Assembly (NCBI RefSeq): GCF_000203935.1
Contig: NC_008577.1
Coordinates: 1,054,001 to 1,118,000 of the forward strand
DNA length: 64,000 bases
Source of the DNA: Shewanella sp. ANA-3
Lineage (GTDB): Bacteria > Pseudomonadota > Gammaproteobacteria > Enterobacterales > Shewanellaceae
Direction of reading: 5' to 3'
Below, piece after piece: positions 7,883-15,802 of the stretch. The notes under the pieces are model-generated. The model had not been told where the DNA came from, did no database searches, and was given only the letters and a program-made list of their open reading frames with translations. Every line of letters starts with the position of its first letter. The stretch's first letter is position 1. Made by a program: the position numbers and the translations under genes.

Positions 7883-9363
7883 ATGAAAGTGGAACATCAA
7901 ACTGCTTTTTCACCAATCACAAACGCTAAACTCAAACGTCCGCAACTGGCTCGCTTAAGCCTAATTGCCTTAGCTTTAAGCGCCACGAGTGCGATCGTCA
8001 GTCAAACGGCGTCGGCCCACGGTTATGTAGTATCACCTGAGTCACGCTCGTACGCCTGTAAAACCGGCAGCAATTTAAACTGCGGCGCCGTTCAGTGGGA
8101 ACCGCAAAGTGTCGAAGGCCCATCAGGTTTTCCGGAGTCAGGCCCTGCCGACGGTAAAATTGCCAGCGCAGCCAACGGGGCATTTTCTCCCTTGGATGAA
8201 CAGAGTCCAAGTCGTTGGTCCAAACGTGATATCAAGTCGGGTTGGAATGACTTTTCTTGGCAGTTCACCGCTAACCATGTGACCCGCAATTGGCGTTACT
8301 ATTTAACTCGCCAAGGTTGGGATCAAAACCAAGCGTTGAGCCGTGCAAGTTTTGACTTAGCGCCCTTCTGTGTGATCGATGGTGGCATGGTGCAGCCGCC
8401 TAAGTTAGTGACGCATAACTGTTATGTGCCTGAAGATAGAACCGGTTATCACGTGATTTTGGCCGTGTGGGAAGTGGGGGACACCACCAACAGTTTCTAC
8501 AATGCCATCGATGTGAACTTTAGCTCTGGCACCGTGGTGCCGGGCGAGTGGACCGACATTGGTGATATCAATCCGTCACTCGATCTTAAGGCGGGTGATA
8601 AGGTGATGACTCGGGTGTTTGACGCCAACGGCGAGCAAACTGCTAAGCAAACCCAGATAACCATTGCCGATGCCACCCAAGGCGCCAAGCAAAATTGGCC
8701 ATTCCTGTTAGCCAGCGCGATTAATGCCCAGCAGCCACAACTTAAGGCGGGGCAGAAGAATGCCTCTGGGGTGATCTCGCCCGTTTACGGTAAAAATGAA
8801 ATTTATGCCGCGCCAAATTCGGGCCTAGAGCGAGTGGAAGTGAGCTTTGATATTGCGCCTGCGCCGGGCAATCAGCTCGATGTCACGTCACTGGCCGATG
8901 ATTACACCATTGTCGATGGCGCCGCAAAGGTGGGTTTCGATGTTAGCACTAATACCGATATGCAGGTTTCGGCTTACCTGTTTAGCCATGATGGCACGGC
9001 AGCAGGGTATGTGACGCAAGCGGTCAACAATACCGCGCGAGTTTAGTGCTGGATGTCGTTGCGCCAAAGGCGGGCCATTATCACTTACAAGTGAAGGGCG
9101 AGCCAAAGCAAGGTGAGGTTATCCAGCAAAACTTCGATCTGTTCTTAAAGGACCAAGCCACAGCACCCGATGCCGACTTTGTCTTCCCCGAGGGCATTAA
9201 AAACTATGTGGCGGGTACTAAAGTGCTGCAACCTAAAACTGGCAAGGTCTATCAATGTAAACCTTGGCCCTACAGTGGTTATTGCATGCAATGGTCGCCA
9301 ACGGCAACTGGGTTTGAACCGGGTGTCGGCGGCTCTTGGAATATGGCTTGGACTGAGCTGTAA
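7883..9363 (+). pseudogene. gbpA: GbpA-like chitin-binding LPMO (AA10), split by a frameshift
   Basis: Two frames together encode a full GbpA-like protein. The first (7883-9046, 387 aa) has a signal peptide ending TASA and a mature N terminus HGYVVSP, whose His is the copper-brace residue of AA10 lytic polysaccharide monooxygenases, then the GbpA middle domains. It ends at TAG 9044-9046. The second frame (9046-9363) continues with VLDVVAPKAGHYHLQV and a C-terminal chitin-binding module with an aromatic-rich CKPWPYSGYCMQW motif. Adding one T to the TTT at 9042-9044 restores one frame reading ...TARVLVLDVV. So a single base is lost, either truly or by sequencing error. The LPMO and middle domains could still be made, but without the final chitin-binding module. 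GGAG precedes the ATG. Confidence 0.88.
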
Positions 9364-9911
9364 TTGGTTAACAGGGGAATAAGCGGATTGTGAGTCGTGT
9401 TACTCCGCGTTAGCGCAATCCCGTATCCCCTGAGCGAATCGCAAAGCCAATAGATAACCCCTGCAATGCCACAGGTGTTGCAGGGGTTATTGTTTTGATA
9501 ACAGATCCGCCTCGATTTTTTATCTTTTACTCACATTTCCTCTTCGGATAGCCAAAGCGGCGTCATCTTTGTCTATAACTGGCTTGCCCGCTGGGATAGG
9601 CTCTGTTAATGTCCCTAGCTATCTTCTATTACGCGCGATGTCGCTGCTTTGCTAAGGCAATCACGGTTGAAATTAATGTCACTTTTCTGCAAACGATTTA
9701 GTTAGCCTCAATGGCGACTGGGTTGAAATATTCAAAAGCTATTGGGGCCAATTGATCTGCTCTTTGAGATCGGATTGGATGCTTTAAGTTTAGTGACGCT
9801 TTTCGTTTGAGATTGCTGTTGGCTTAATCACAGAGTGCGCAAGGCTTTATCCTTCAAATCTACTCAAAAAACCTTAAAAAATAATAATTAATACTTGAAC
9901 AGGATAATTGT
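9364..9911. other. Intergenic region between gbpA and the permease gene
   Basis: About 550 bases without a credible ORF. It contains the gbpA terminator (9456-9496) and, from about 9700 on, AT-rich sequence that should hold the permease promoter. I see no recognised operator. Confidence 0.5.
9456..9496 (+). terminator. Hairpin terminator after gbpA
   Basis: An 11-bp perfect stem (AACCCCTGCAA with TTGCAGGGGTT), an 11-base loop, and a modest T-rich tail (ATTGTTTT). Confidence 0.75.
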
Positions 9912-11099
9912 GTGAATTCAAAAATGTTAGGCTCGATAGCCATTGTCGCGGGGACCGCCATTGGCGCGGGAATGTTAGCCTTACCCTTAGCCACGGCCGC
10001 TTTAGGCATGGTGCCAGCCATTTTGTTAATGGTGGTGATTTGGGGCTTGTCAGCCTATACCTCATTGTTAATGCTTGAGATTAACCTGCGCTCTGGCGTC
10101 GGTGATAACGTCCACGCTATCACGGGCAAACTCCTCGGCAAGAAAGGCCAAATGGTGCAAGGCGCCTCATTTCTCAGCTTGCTCTTTGCTTTAACAGCAG
10201 CCTATTTGACGGGCGGCTCATCGCTGTTAGTGCTTAAAGCCAAAAATATGTTCGACCTCGTGTTAGACAACCAACTGGCTGTGGTGCTGTTTACCTTAGT
10301 GTTGGGTGGATTTGCAGCCTTAGGGGTGGCTTGGGTCGATAAAGCCTCGCGTTTCTTGTTTTCGCTGATGATTTTATTGCTGATTGTGGTCGTGCTGTTT
10401 TTATTACCCGAAGTCAGCATCTCGAGTATGGCAACCAGTGCGGTGGCCGAGTCCATGACCAGCAGTTGGATGGCGGCGATTCCTGTGGTGTTTACCTCCT
10501 TCGGTTTCCACGTGTGTATCGCGACTTTAGTACGTTATTTGGATGGCGATGCTGTTTCGCTGCGCAAAGTATTATTAATAGGTTCAACCATTCCACTCGC
10601 TTGTTATATCTTCTGGTTATTGGTGACTTTAGGCACTGTGGGGGGCACCGAAATCAGCAGCTTTAATGGCTCTTTACCTGCGCTTATCAGTGCATTACAA
10701 GAGATTGCTCACACGCCTTGGATCAGCAAATGTATTTCGCTGTTTGCGGATTTAGCCTTAATCACCTCTTTCCTCGGGGTAACCTTAAGCCTGTATGATT
10801 TTGTGGCTGAACTGACCCGCGCGAAGAAGACCTTCCTCGGCCGCGCTCAAACTTGGCTGTTAACCTTTGTGCCGCCGCTGTTATGTGCGCTCTATGTCCC
10901 CGAAGGTTTTGTTGCCGTATTAGGCTTTGCCGCCGTGCCGCTGGTGGTGATGATTATCTTCCTGCCGATCGTGATGGCACTGCGTCAGCGCCAAGCTACG
11001 CCACAGGGATATCAAGTGTCCGGCGGGACATTTTCCCTCGGCATTGCCGGTCTGCTAGGCGCAGTGATTATCGGCGCTCAGCTATTTGTCGCGCTGTAA
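9912..11099 (+). CDS. Aromatic amino acid permease, HAAAP family (Mtr/TnaB/TyrP-like)
   Basis: 395 aa from a GTG with AGGAT 6 bases upstream; an in-frame ATG four codons later is the alternative. About eleven membrane helices. The first contains the family signature AGTAIGAGMLALPLATA, the unwound substrate-binding helix of the HAAAP branch of the APC superfamily. Members import tryptophan or tyrosine with a proton. Which amino acid this one takes cannot be read from the sequence. Single gene with a terminator of its own. Confidence 0.87.
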   Translation: MNSKMLGSIAIVAGTAIGAGMLALPLATAALGMVPAILLMVVIWGLSAYTSLLMLEINLRSGVGDNVHAITGKLLGKKGQMVQGASFLSLLFALTAAYLTGGSSLLVLKAKNMFDLVLDNQLAVVLFTLVLGGFAALGVAWVDKASRFLFSLMILLLIVVVLFLLPEVSISSMATSAVAESMTSSWMAAIPVVFTSFGFHVCIATLVRYLDGDAVSLRKVLLIGSTIPLACYIFWLLVTLGTVGGTEISSFNGSLPALISALQEIAHTPWISKCISLFADLALITSFLGVTLSLYDFVAELTRAKKTFLGRAQTWLLTFVPPLLCALYVPEGFVAVLGFAAVPLVVMIIFLPIVMALRQRQATPQGYQVSGGTFSLGIAGLLGAVIIGAQLFVAL

Positions 11100-11213
11100 C
11101 TTAAGGTTGTTTAATGCGCTGAAACGGTAGAGTGAAACCGATAATCTATGATGAATGTATTTGCTTTGTAAGCGAATTTTTCTAACTCTGTTATAGAGTG
11201 CGTGCGATATGCT

Positions 11214-11245
11214 AAAGTCAGGCCCAGTGCCTGACTTTTTGCTTT
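11214..11245 (+). terminator. Rho-independent terminator after the permease gene
   Basis: A 10-bp stem (AAAGTCAGGC with GCCTGACTTT), a CCAGT loop and a T-rich tail, 115 bases past the permease stop. Confidence 0.88.
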
Positions 11246-11338
11246 TTAGCGTTAACCAAAGCGGCATGTAATCCCAATAAATATAAGAAATGGCCTCGCA
11301 AGCGCTCGGCTTTCTTCACCTAAAACGGACTTAAGATA

Positions 11339-13495
11339 ATGAAAAAATGGTTACTCTCAGTTGCCGTGGCGGCGAGTTTTGCCTCCCATGCCGATGAAGG
11401 TATGTGGCAGCCACACCAATTGCCCGCAATGGCCGATGAACTCAAAGCGAAAGGCTTAGAGATTGATGCGAAATCGATTTCCAAACTGACCGAATTCCCC
11501 ATGAATGCCGTGATTAGCCTAGGTGGCTGTACGGCATCTTTTGTATCGCCAAAAGGCTTAGTCGTGACAAACCATCACTGTGCCTATGGTTCGATTCAAT
11601 ATAACTCGACTCCAGAGAAAAACCTGTTACAGGACGGTTTCTTAGCCAAGACCTTTGCCGATGAATTACCTGCGGCGCCTGGTTCTCGCGTTTATGTCAC
11701 CGAAGATGTCACCAACGTGACTGAGCGCGTCAACGCTGGGCTTGAAAACAAGACGGGCCGTGAGTTTTATCAAGGCGTTGAGAACCAAGAAAAAGCACTC
11801 GTTGCCGAGTGTGAAAAGGATGAAGGCTACCGCTGCCAAGTGTATAGCTTCCACGGTGGCTTAGAATACTATCTGGTAAAACAGTTAGAAATCCGCGACG
11901 TACGTTTAGTCTATAACCCAGCGGGCAGCGTTGGTAAATACGGCGGCGATGTCGATAACTGGATGTGGCCGCGCCACACGGGCGACTTTTCTTTCTACCG
12001 CGCCTATGTGTCTAAAACCGGTAAACCTGCCGAATTTAGCGCCGACAACGTGCCGTACGAGCCAAAGAGTTTCTTAAAAGTCTCGGCCAAAGGCGTGAGC
12101 GAAGGGGATTTTGTGATGGTGGCGGGTTACCCCGGCCGTACCAACAGATACCGCACCGCGAACGAAGTGCAAAATCAGTTCGAATGGGCTTACCCAGAAG
12201 GCAAGATGCTGCGCGAACGTTTTATTGAAATCATCAAAGAAACCGCGCCAGAAGGCAGCGACGAGCGCATTAAGTACGAGAGCCAAATTGCAGGCTTAGC
12301 GAACTACGCTAAAAACTTCACTTCGATGATCGAGTTTTATGGCAAATCCACCATGTTAGCCGACCGCAAGGCCCGTGAAGCCGAGCTCGCCGCATGGATT
12401 GCTAAAGACGGCAGCCGCGAAGCCAAATACGGTAAAACCTTAAGCGAGTTAGACGCGCTGATCGCCAAGAGCAAAGCCCATCAAGAACGGGATATGATTT
12501 TAAGCTACATTGGCAACACCACTATGGTGCCAACGGCGACCAATCTGTACCGTTTAGCCCATGAGAAGCAACTGCCTGATATGCAACGCGAACCCGGCTT
12601 CCAAGACCGCGATATGACGCGTTTCAAGGCCAGTATGGAGCGTATCGATCGTCGTTATGCGCCAAGTGTCGATAAGGCCGTGCTCTTGGATATGCTTAAA
12701 CGTTATGCCGCATTACCCGAGGCGCAGCGCTTACCTGCTATGGATAAAGCCTTTGGTATCGATAAAAAGGTTAACGAAGCTAAACTGGCGAAGACCTTAG
12801 ACAAAATGTACGCCAAAACCGAGTTGGGCAATAAAGATGTGCGTTTAGCTTGGATGGAAAAATCCGTTGATGACTTCAAAGCCTCTAAGGATCCTTTTAT
12901 TCAATTCGCCGTGGCCATGTATGACACCAACATGAGCGAAGAGAAGAAAGAGAAAGAGTTAGATGGCGAGTTGATGAAAGTGCGTCCGCAGTATATGGAT
13001 GCCATCATCGCCTATAACCGTGAGCAAGGTAAGCCAGTGTATGCCGATGCGAACTCTAGCCTGCGCGTGACCGTCGGCCATGTTAAAGGTTATGAACCTA
13101 AAGATGGTTTAGTGGCTAAGCCCTTTACTCGCCTCGAAGGCATAGTGCAAAAAGACACTGGCGTTGACCCATTCGATGCGCCGAAAAAGCAGTTAGAGCT
13201 TATCAAGCAGAAGCAATACGGTGATTTCTATGTGAAAGCCATCGATTCTGTGCCGGTAAACTTCCTGTCGACCTTAGACACCACCGGCGGCAACTCAGGC
13301 TCCCCAACCCTAAACGGCCGCGCCGAATTAGTAGGTTTACTGTTCGATGGCGTATATGAAAGCATCATCGGTGACTGGGCGTACGACGACAATATCAACC
13401 GCTCAATCCAAGTCGATAGCCGTTATATGCTATGGGTAATGAAGTATTTAGATAATGCCGACAACCTATTAGCCGAGATGGAAATCGTTAAGTAA
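11339..13495 (+). CDS. S46-family dipeptidyl peptidase, DPP7-like
   Basis: 718 aa, the usual size of the family. A short signal peptide (about 1-18) points to the periplasm. Catalytic elements: TNHHC with His79/His80, the Asp-bearing segment GGDVDNWMWPRHTGDF (about 202-217), and the nucleophile in GGNSGSP (Ser653). S46 enzymes release N-terminal dipeptides. In the family the residue after the nucleophile in the FD[G/R] motif separates DPP7 (Gly, hydrophobic P1) from DPP11 (Arg, acidic P1); here it is Gly671 in LLFDG, favouring DPP7-type specificity. This links to peptide-based growth, as do the other peptidases in the window. Single gene with a terminator downstream. Confidence 0.92.
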   Translation: MKKWLLSVAVAASFASHADEGMWQPHQLPAMADELKAKGLEIDAKSISKLTEFPMNAVISLGGCTASFVSPKGLVVTNHHCAYGSIQYNSTPEKNLLQDGFLAKTFADELPAAPGSRVYVTEDVTNVTERVNAGLENKTGREFYQGVENQEKALVAECEKDEGYRCQVYSFHGGLEYYLVKQLEIRDVRLVYNPAGSVGKYGGDVDNWMWPRHTGDFSFYRAYVSKTGKPAEFSADNVPYEPKSFLKVSAKGVSEGDFVMVAGYPGRTNRYRTANEVQNQFEWAYPEGKMLRERFIEIIKETAPEGSDERIKYESQIAGLANYAKNFTSMIEFYGKSTMLADRKAREAELAAWIAKDGSREAKYGKTLSELDALIAKSKAHQERDMILSYIGNTTMVPTATNLYRLAHEKQLPDMQREPGFQDRDMTRFKASMERIDRRYAPSVDKAVLLDMLKRYAALPEAQRLPAMDKAFGIDKKVNEAKLAKTLDKMYAKTELGNKDVRLAWMEKSVDDFKASKDPFIQFAVAMYDTNMSEEKKEKELDGELMKVRPQYMDAIIAYNREQGKPVYADANSSLRVTVGHVKGYEPKDGLVAKPFTRLEGIVQKDTGVDPFDAPKKQLELIKQKQYGDFYVKAIDSVPVNFLSTLDTTGGNSGSPTLNGRAELVGLLFDGVYESIIGDWAYDDNINRSIQVDSRYMLWVMKYLDNADNLLAEMEIVK

Positions 13496-13590
13496 TCCAT
13501 CACCGCATCGCACAGGTGCGGCGAATATGATTGCGAAGTTGCTTATGTCATATGATTTACGTGATAACTAGGTAGCAATCGCAAGATAAT

Positions 13591-13627
13591 AAAAAGCGAT
13601 AAGCCAATGTGGTTTATCGCTTTTTTG
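13591..13627 (+). terminator. Rho-independent terminator after the S46 peptidase gene
   Basis: A stem of about 15 bp (AAAAAGCGATAAGCC with GGTTTATCGCTTTTT, one G-U pair), a 5-base loop and T6. Confidence 0.88.
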
Positions 13628-13639
13628 TATGTAATGACT

Positions 13640-14017
13640 TGCCGATAATTGTTGAAAACAGTATTGCTAGGCGAGCCATGGTATTCGCTCACCGACACGG
13701 TGAATAGAAACCTAGGGTTTCTAAGCTTATGAACGAGAGCCATGGATGGCGAACTGGCCGTTAAACAGGGATGTTGTTCAAGTCCATCCGTGGATGTAGG
13801 GCCGCCCAGTCTGATGTGAATGGATTCACGAATGCCGCGATGGCATGAATGCCAAAGAGCGGCCATGGGGCGGACGGTCGTCTCGCTAATTACCATGGTT
13901 CTCCTGTTTAACATCGGTGTGGCCTGTTTGTTTTAAAGCAGATAGTGACTCGTTTTGAGACGAAAGCGTCATAGACCCTTTGCTCTTACACGTCTGTTTC
14001 GGATTAAAATTTCTATG
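13640..14017. repeat. Structured non-coding stretch, possible Shewanella dispersed repeat
   Basis: About 370 bases with a different texture from its neighbours. It has many short palindromic pieces: GTGAATGGATTCAC, CATCC/GGATG, several GCCATGG/CCATGG motifs (near 13675, 13738, 13861 and 13900), and GAAACC/GGTTTC. A 123-aa minus-strand frame (13543-13914) runs through it but has neither a ribosome site nor a recognisable product. It resembles intergenic repeat material rather than a gene; I cannot confirm copies elsewhere. Confidence 0.4.
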
Positions 14018-14094
14018 GGTAACGCCCGCACAAACGCGAGCAACTTGTTGCGAGTCGAGCCGCAAAGCGGCGTTTTGATGGCGATGGTTATATG
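14018..14094 (-). other. attC-like recombination site of an integron cassette
   Basis: Read on the minus strand, it opens with TATAACCATCGCC and closes with GCGGGCGTTACCC, with inner complementary pieces (AAAACGC with GCGTTT, and GCAAC-AA-GTTGC). This is the layout of attC: outer core sites TAAC...GTTA around an imperfect palindrome. The TAA stop of the preceding small gene lies inside the first core, as usual in gene cassettes. Confidence 0.65.
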
Positions 14095-14369
14095 CACGTA
14101 TTACTAATTAATGCATTTTGCTTTTTAATTTCACTAGCATTTTTTTCTGTTTCTGCAATTGCTAAGTCAATTTTAGCTTTTTTACATTTATCAGATAGCT
14201 CTTTACTAGCTAAGTAACTCTGATCCTTTTGAAACTGAGCCATGCCTTCTACACCGTTATATTGATCTCTATCTACGGAGTTTCTATCTTTTTGATAAGG
14301 TGGTGGTTGAGTTGCACCACAAGCTGATAACAAAACTATCAGCGAAACTGGAATTAATTTATTGAACAA
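14088..14369 (-). CDS. Small lipoprotein of unknown function, in a gene cassette
   Basis: 93 aa. The N terminus MFNKLIPVSLIVLLSACG is a lipoprotein signal peptide with lipobox LSAC, giving a lipidated Cys at about 17. The rest is hydrophilic and rich in Lys, Gln and Asn, probably helical, with a second Cys pair near the end. I recognise no domain. AT-rich compared with its neighbours, and flanked by attC-like sites on both sides, so it is best read as a mobile integron cassette ORF on the minus strand. A GGAGT element precedes its ATG on that strand. Confidence 0.7.
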   Translation of the reverse strand: MFNKLIPVSLIVLLSACGATQPPPYQKDRNSVDRDQYNGVEGMAQFQKDQSYLASKELSDKCKKAKIDLAIAETEKNASEIKKQNALISNTCI

Positions 14370-14386
14370 TGCTTGTACTCCTTGTG

Positions 14387-14494
14387 TATATAACGCTGCA
14401 AATAAACGGCTAAAAATAGTTGGCTAAAATTTGTGAGGTACGAACAAAGCCAACTGTTTTTTGTCCGTCCTTTTTAATTTGCTTTGTTATAACC
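14387..14494 (-). other. attC-like recombination site between two cassettes
   Basis: On the minus strand it runs from TTATAACAAAGCAAAT to ATTTGCAGCGTTATATA. The ends are complementary (GCAAAT with ATTTGC; TAAC with GTTA), and inside lie AGTTGGCT and AGCCAACT, giving the long imperfect palindrome seen in Vibrio and Shewanella attC sites. About 108 bases. The most convincing of the three candidates. Confidence 0.75.
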
Positions 14495-14497
14495 CAA

Positions 14498-14830
14498 CTA
14501 ATCTTCATAGCCTTTGTGAAAAACCTTAGTTTTATCTGGCTTCATTAAAACACTATCGTCATCACAATGAATGTGCGCGAAATAATAATCTGAAGATGAT
14601 TCTAGCTCATAAAAAAGATCAAACTCGTCTTCACTTTCTGCTTTATATAGATCACCTGGCAATGGTTCAGGTGTCATAAAGTATGGCTCTACAGTTTCTA
14701 GATTCCGCCACCAAAGCTCTAATTCCTCTAGAGACATACTAGGAAACCAAAACCAACGCCGGTAACCATACTCTTCTTCGAGAAGTATAAGAGAGTCCGT
14801 CTTGTATCTATTGGTAATGTCTAACTTCAT
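14498..14830 (-). CDS. Small acidic protein of unknown function, in a gene cassette
   Basis: 110 aa, strongly acidic, rich in Trp, Tyr and Glu, with no signal peptide. A central stretch SMSLEELELWWRNLE may be helical. I recognise no family. Its TAG stop is 4 bases before the attC-like site at 14494, and another candidate attC lies just upstream of its start, consistent with an integron cassette. Small, acidic, aromatic-rich proteins of this kind are common cassette cargo and sometimes immunity proteins, but that is only a guess here. Confidence 0.65.
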   Translation of the reverse strand: MKLDITNRYKTDSLILLEEEYGYRRWFWFPSMSLEELELWWRNLETVEPYFMTPEPLPGDLYKAESEDEFDLFYELESSSDYYFAHIHCDDDSVLMKPDKTKVFHKGYED

Positions 14831-14834
14831 AGCT

Positions 14835-14908
14835 ACCTAGGGTTATAACATTTTATTCGTGCGCATGCGCGTTTGCCTCGTTGGACTAGTGAAAACGCGC
14901 ACGGTTAA
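14835..14908 (-). other. Third, weaker attC-like site
   Basis: On the minus strand it runs from GTTAACCGTGCGCGTTTTC to GCACGAATAAAATGTTATAAC. The arms CGTGCGCGTTT and AAACGCGC...GCACG are complementary, but the outer core GTTATAA fits the consensus only loosely. Confidence 0.45.
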
Positions 14909-14956
14909 CTATCTGTATGCAAAGAACTTATCAGCTTTCTGCCAAATACACTATCT

Positions 14957-14981
14957 GGAAAAACGCGCATGCGCGTTTTCC
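14957..14981. repeat. Long perfect palindrome
   Basis: A 20-bp perfect palindrome (14960-14979) centred on CGCGCATGCGCG, extended by GGAA/TTCC with one extra A. A shorter relative, GTGCGCATGCGCG, lies near 14860 inside the third attC-like site. Confidence 0.7.
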
Positions 14982-15236
14982 AAACCTATTAACTAAAATT
15001 CAGTCACTATATTTAACTGATTTTATAGCGTTTTATTTATTTCGGTTGGAGTTAGTGCGCACTGTTCTTGTCTTAAAATCATACAAAAATACCTAAATTT
15101 AAATATGACTGTATACCCATACATTGTTAGTCGATTTCTGGTATGGCCAAACTTAGGCAAATAGTTAAGAATTTGTATGGCAACTGGAGTGGGAATTTTC
15201 GGTTGAGCTAACGAGCCGAAATACGGAATGGGGCAG

Positions 15237-15584
15237 AAAGCTTTTAGCCAGATGAACGGTTCAATGGTCGTTAAGATTACCACTGTTACAACAGTGACCG
15301 TTGGCGGCATGGTTGCTTATTCACATCCATGTGATCGCAACATTCGTAAATCCATATACATTAGATGCCGCCGTCGAGCCTATAGGGATACTTCTTGTTA
15401 AATGAAGAGGGGGCGCTTCACTGGGGAAACAGTGGCAATGCATATAACCCAATATCCGATTCGACAGTCTTGTTTGGGGGTAAAAGCTTTTAGCCAGATG
15501 AACAGTTCAATGGTTGTTAAGATTGCCACTGTTACAACTGTGACCGTTAGTAGCATGGTTGCTATTTCACATTCATATGAACGT
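15237..15584 (+). repeat. Direct repeat pair, 102 bases each, with small ORFs
   Basis: Copies at 15237-15338 and 15483-15584, offset by 246 bases, are alike at roughly 85% of positions by eye. Both begin AAAGCTTTTAGCCAGATGAA. The first holds a 49-codon frame (15252-15401) and the second lies inside a 102-codon frame (15402-15710) whose ATG follows the TAA of the first directly. Most differences change amino acids, and neither frame has a clear ribosome site, so coding is doubtful. The whole 14831-15802 stretch otherwise holds no convincing gene. Confidence 0.65.
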
Positions 15585-15802
15585 GGTATTTCTATTTCTG
15601 TGTGCTATTTAAAGGTGGGGCTTCTATATTATTTTTCTTTATTTCTTCGCAGTATTTCCCGTATTTCCTTTTCAATAAAAAGTATTACTTTTATGTCGTT
15701 TAATACCTAGGTAAATATTTTTATCGTATTATCCCGTCACTATTTTTTATCTAGTTAGTTGGTTCGCGAGGGCTAACTTTCCCCCACAGAAAAGGATTTT
15801 TT

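Noticed and set aside
13543..13914. 123-aa minus-strand frame after the S46 peptidase gene
   Set aside because: It crosses a terminator and palindrome-rich sequence, has no ribosome site and no recognisable protein features.
15023..15310. 95-aa minus-strand frame across the first direct repeat copy
   Set aside because: No ribosome site, low-complexity translation and conflict with the repeat structure; not credible as a gene.
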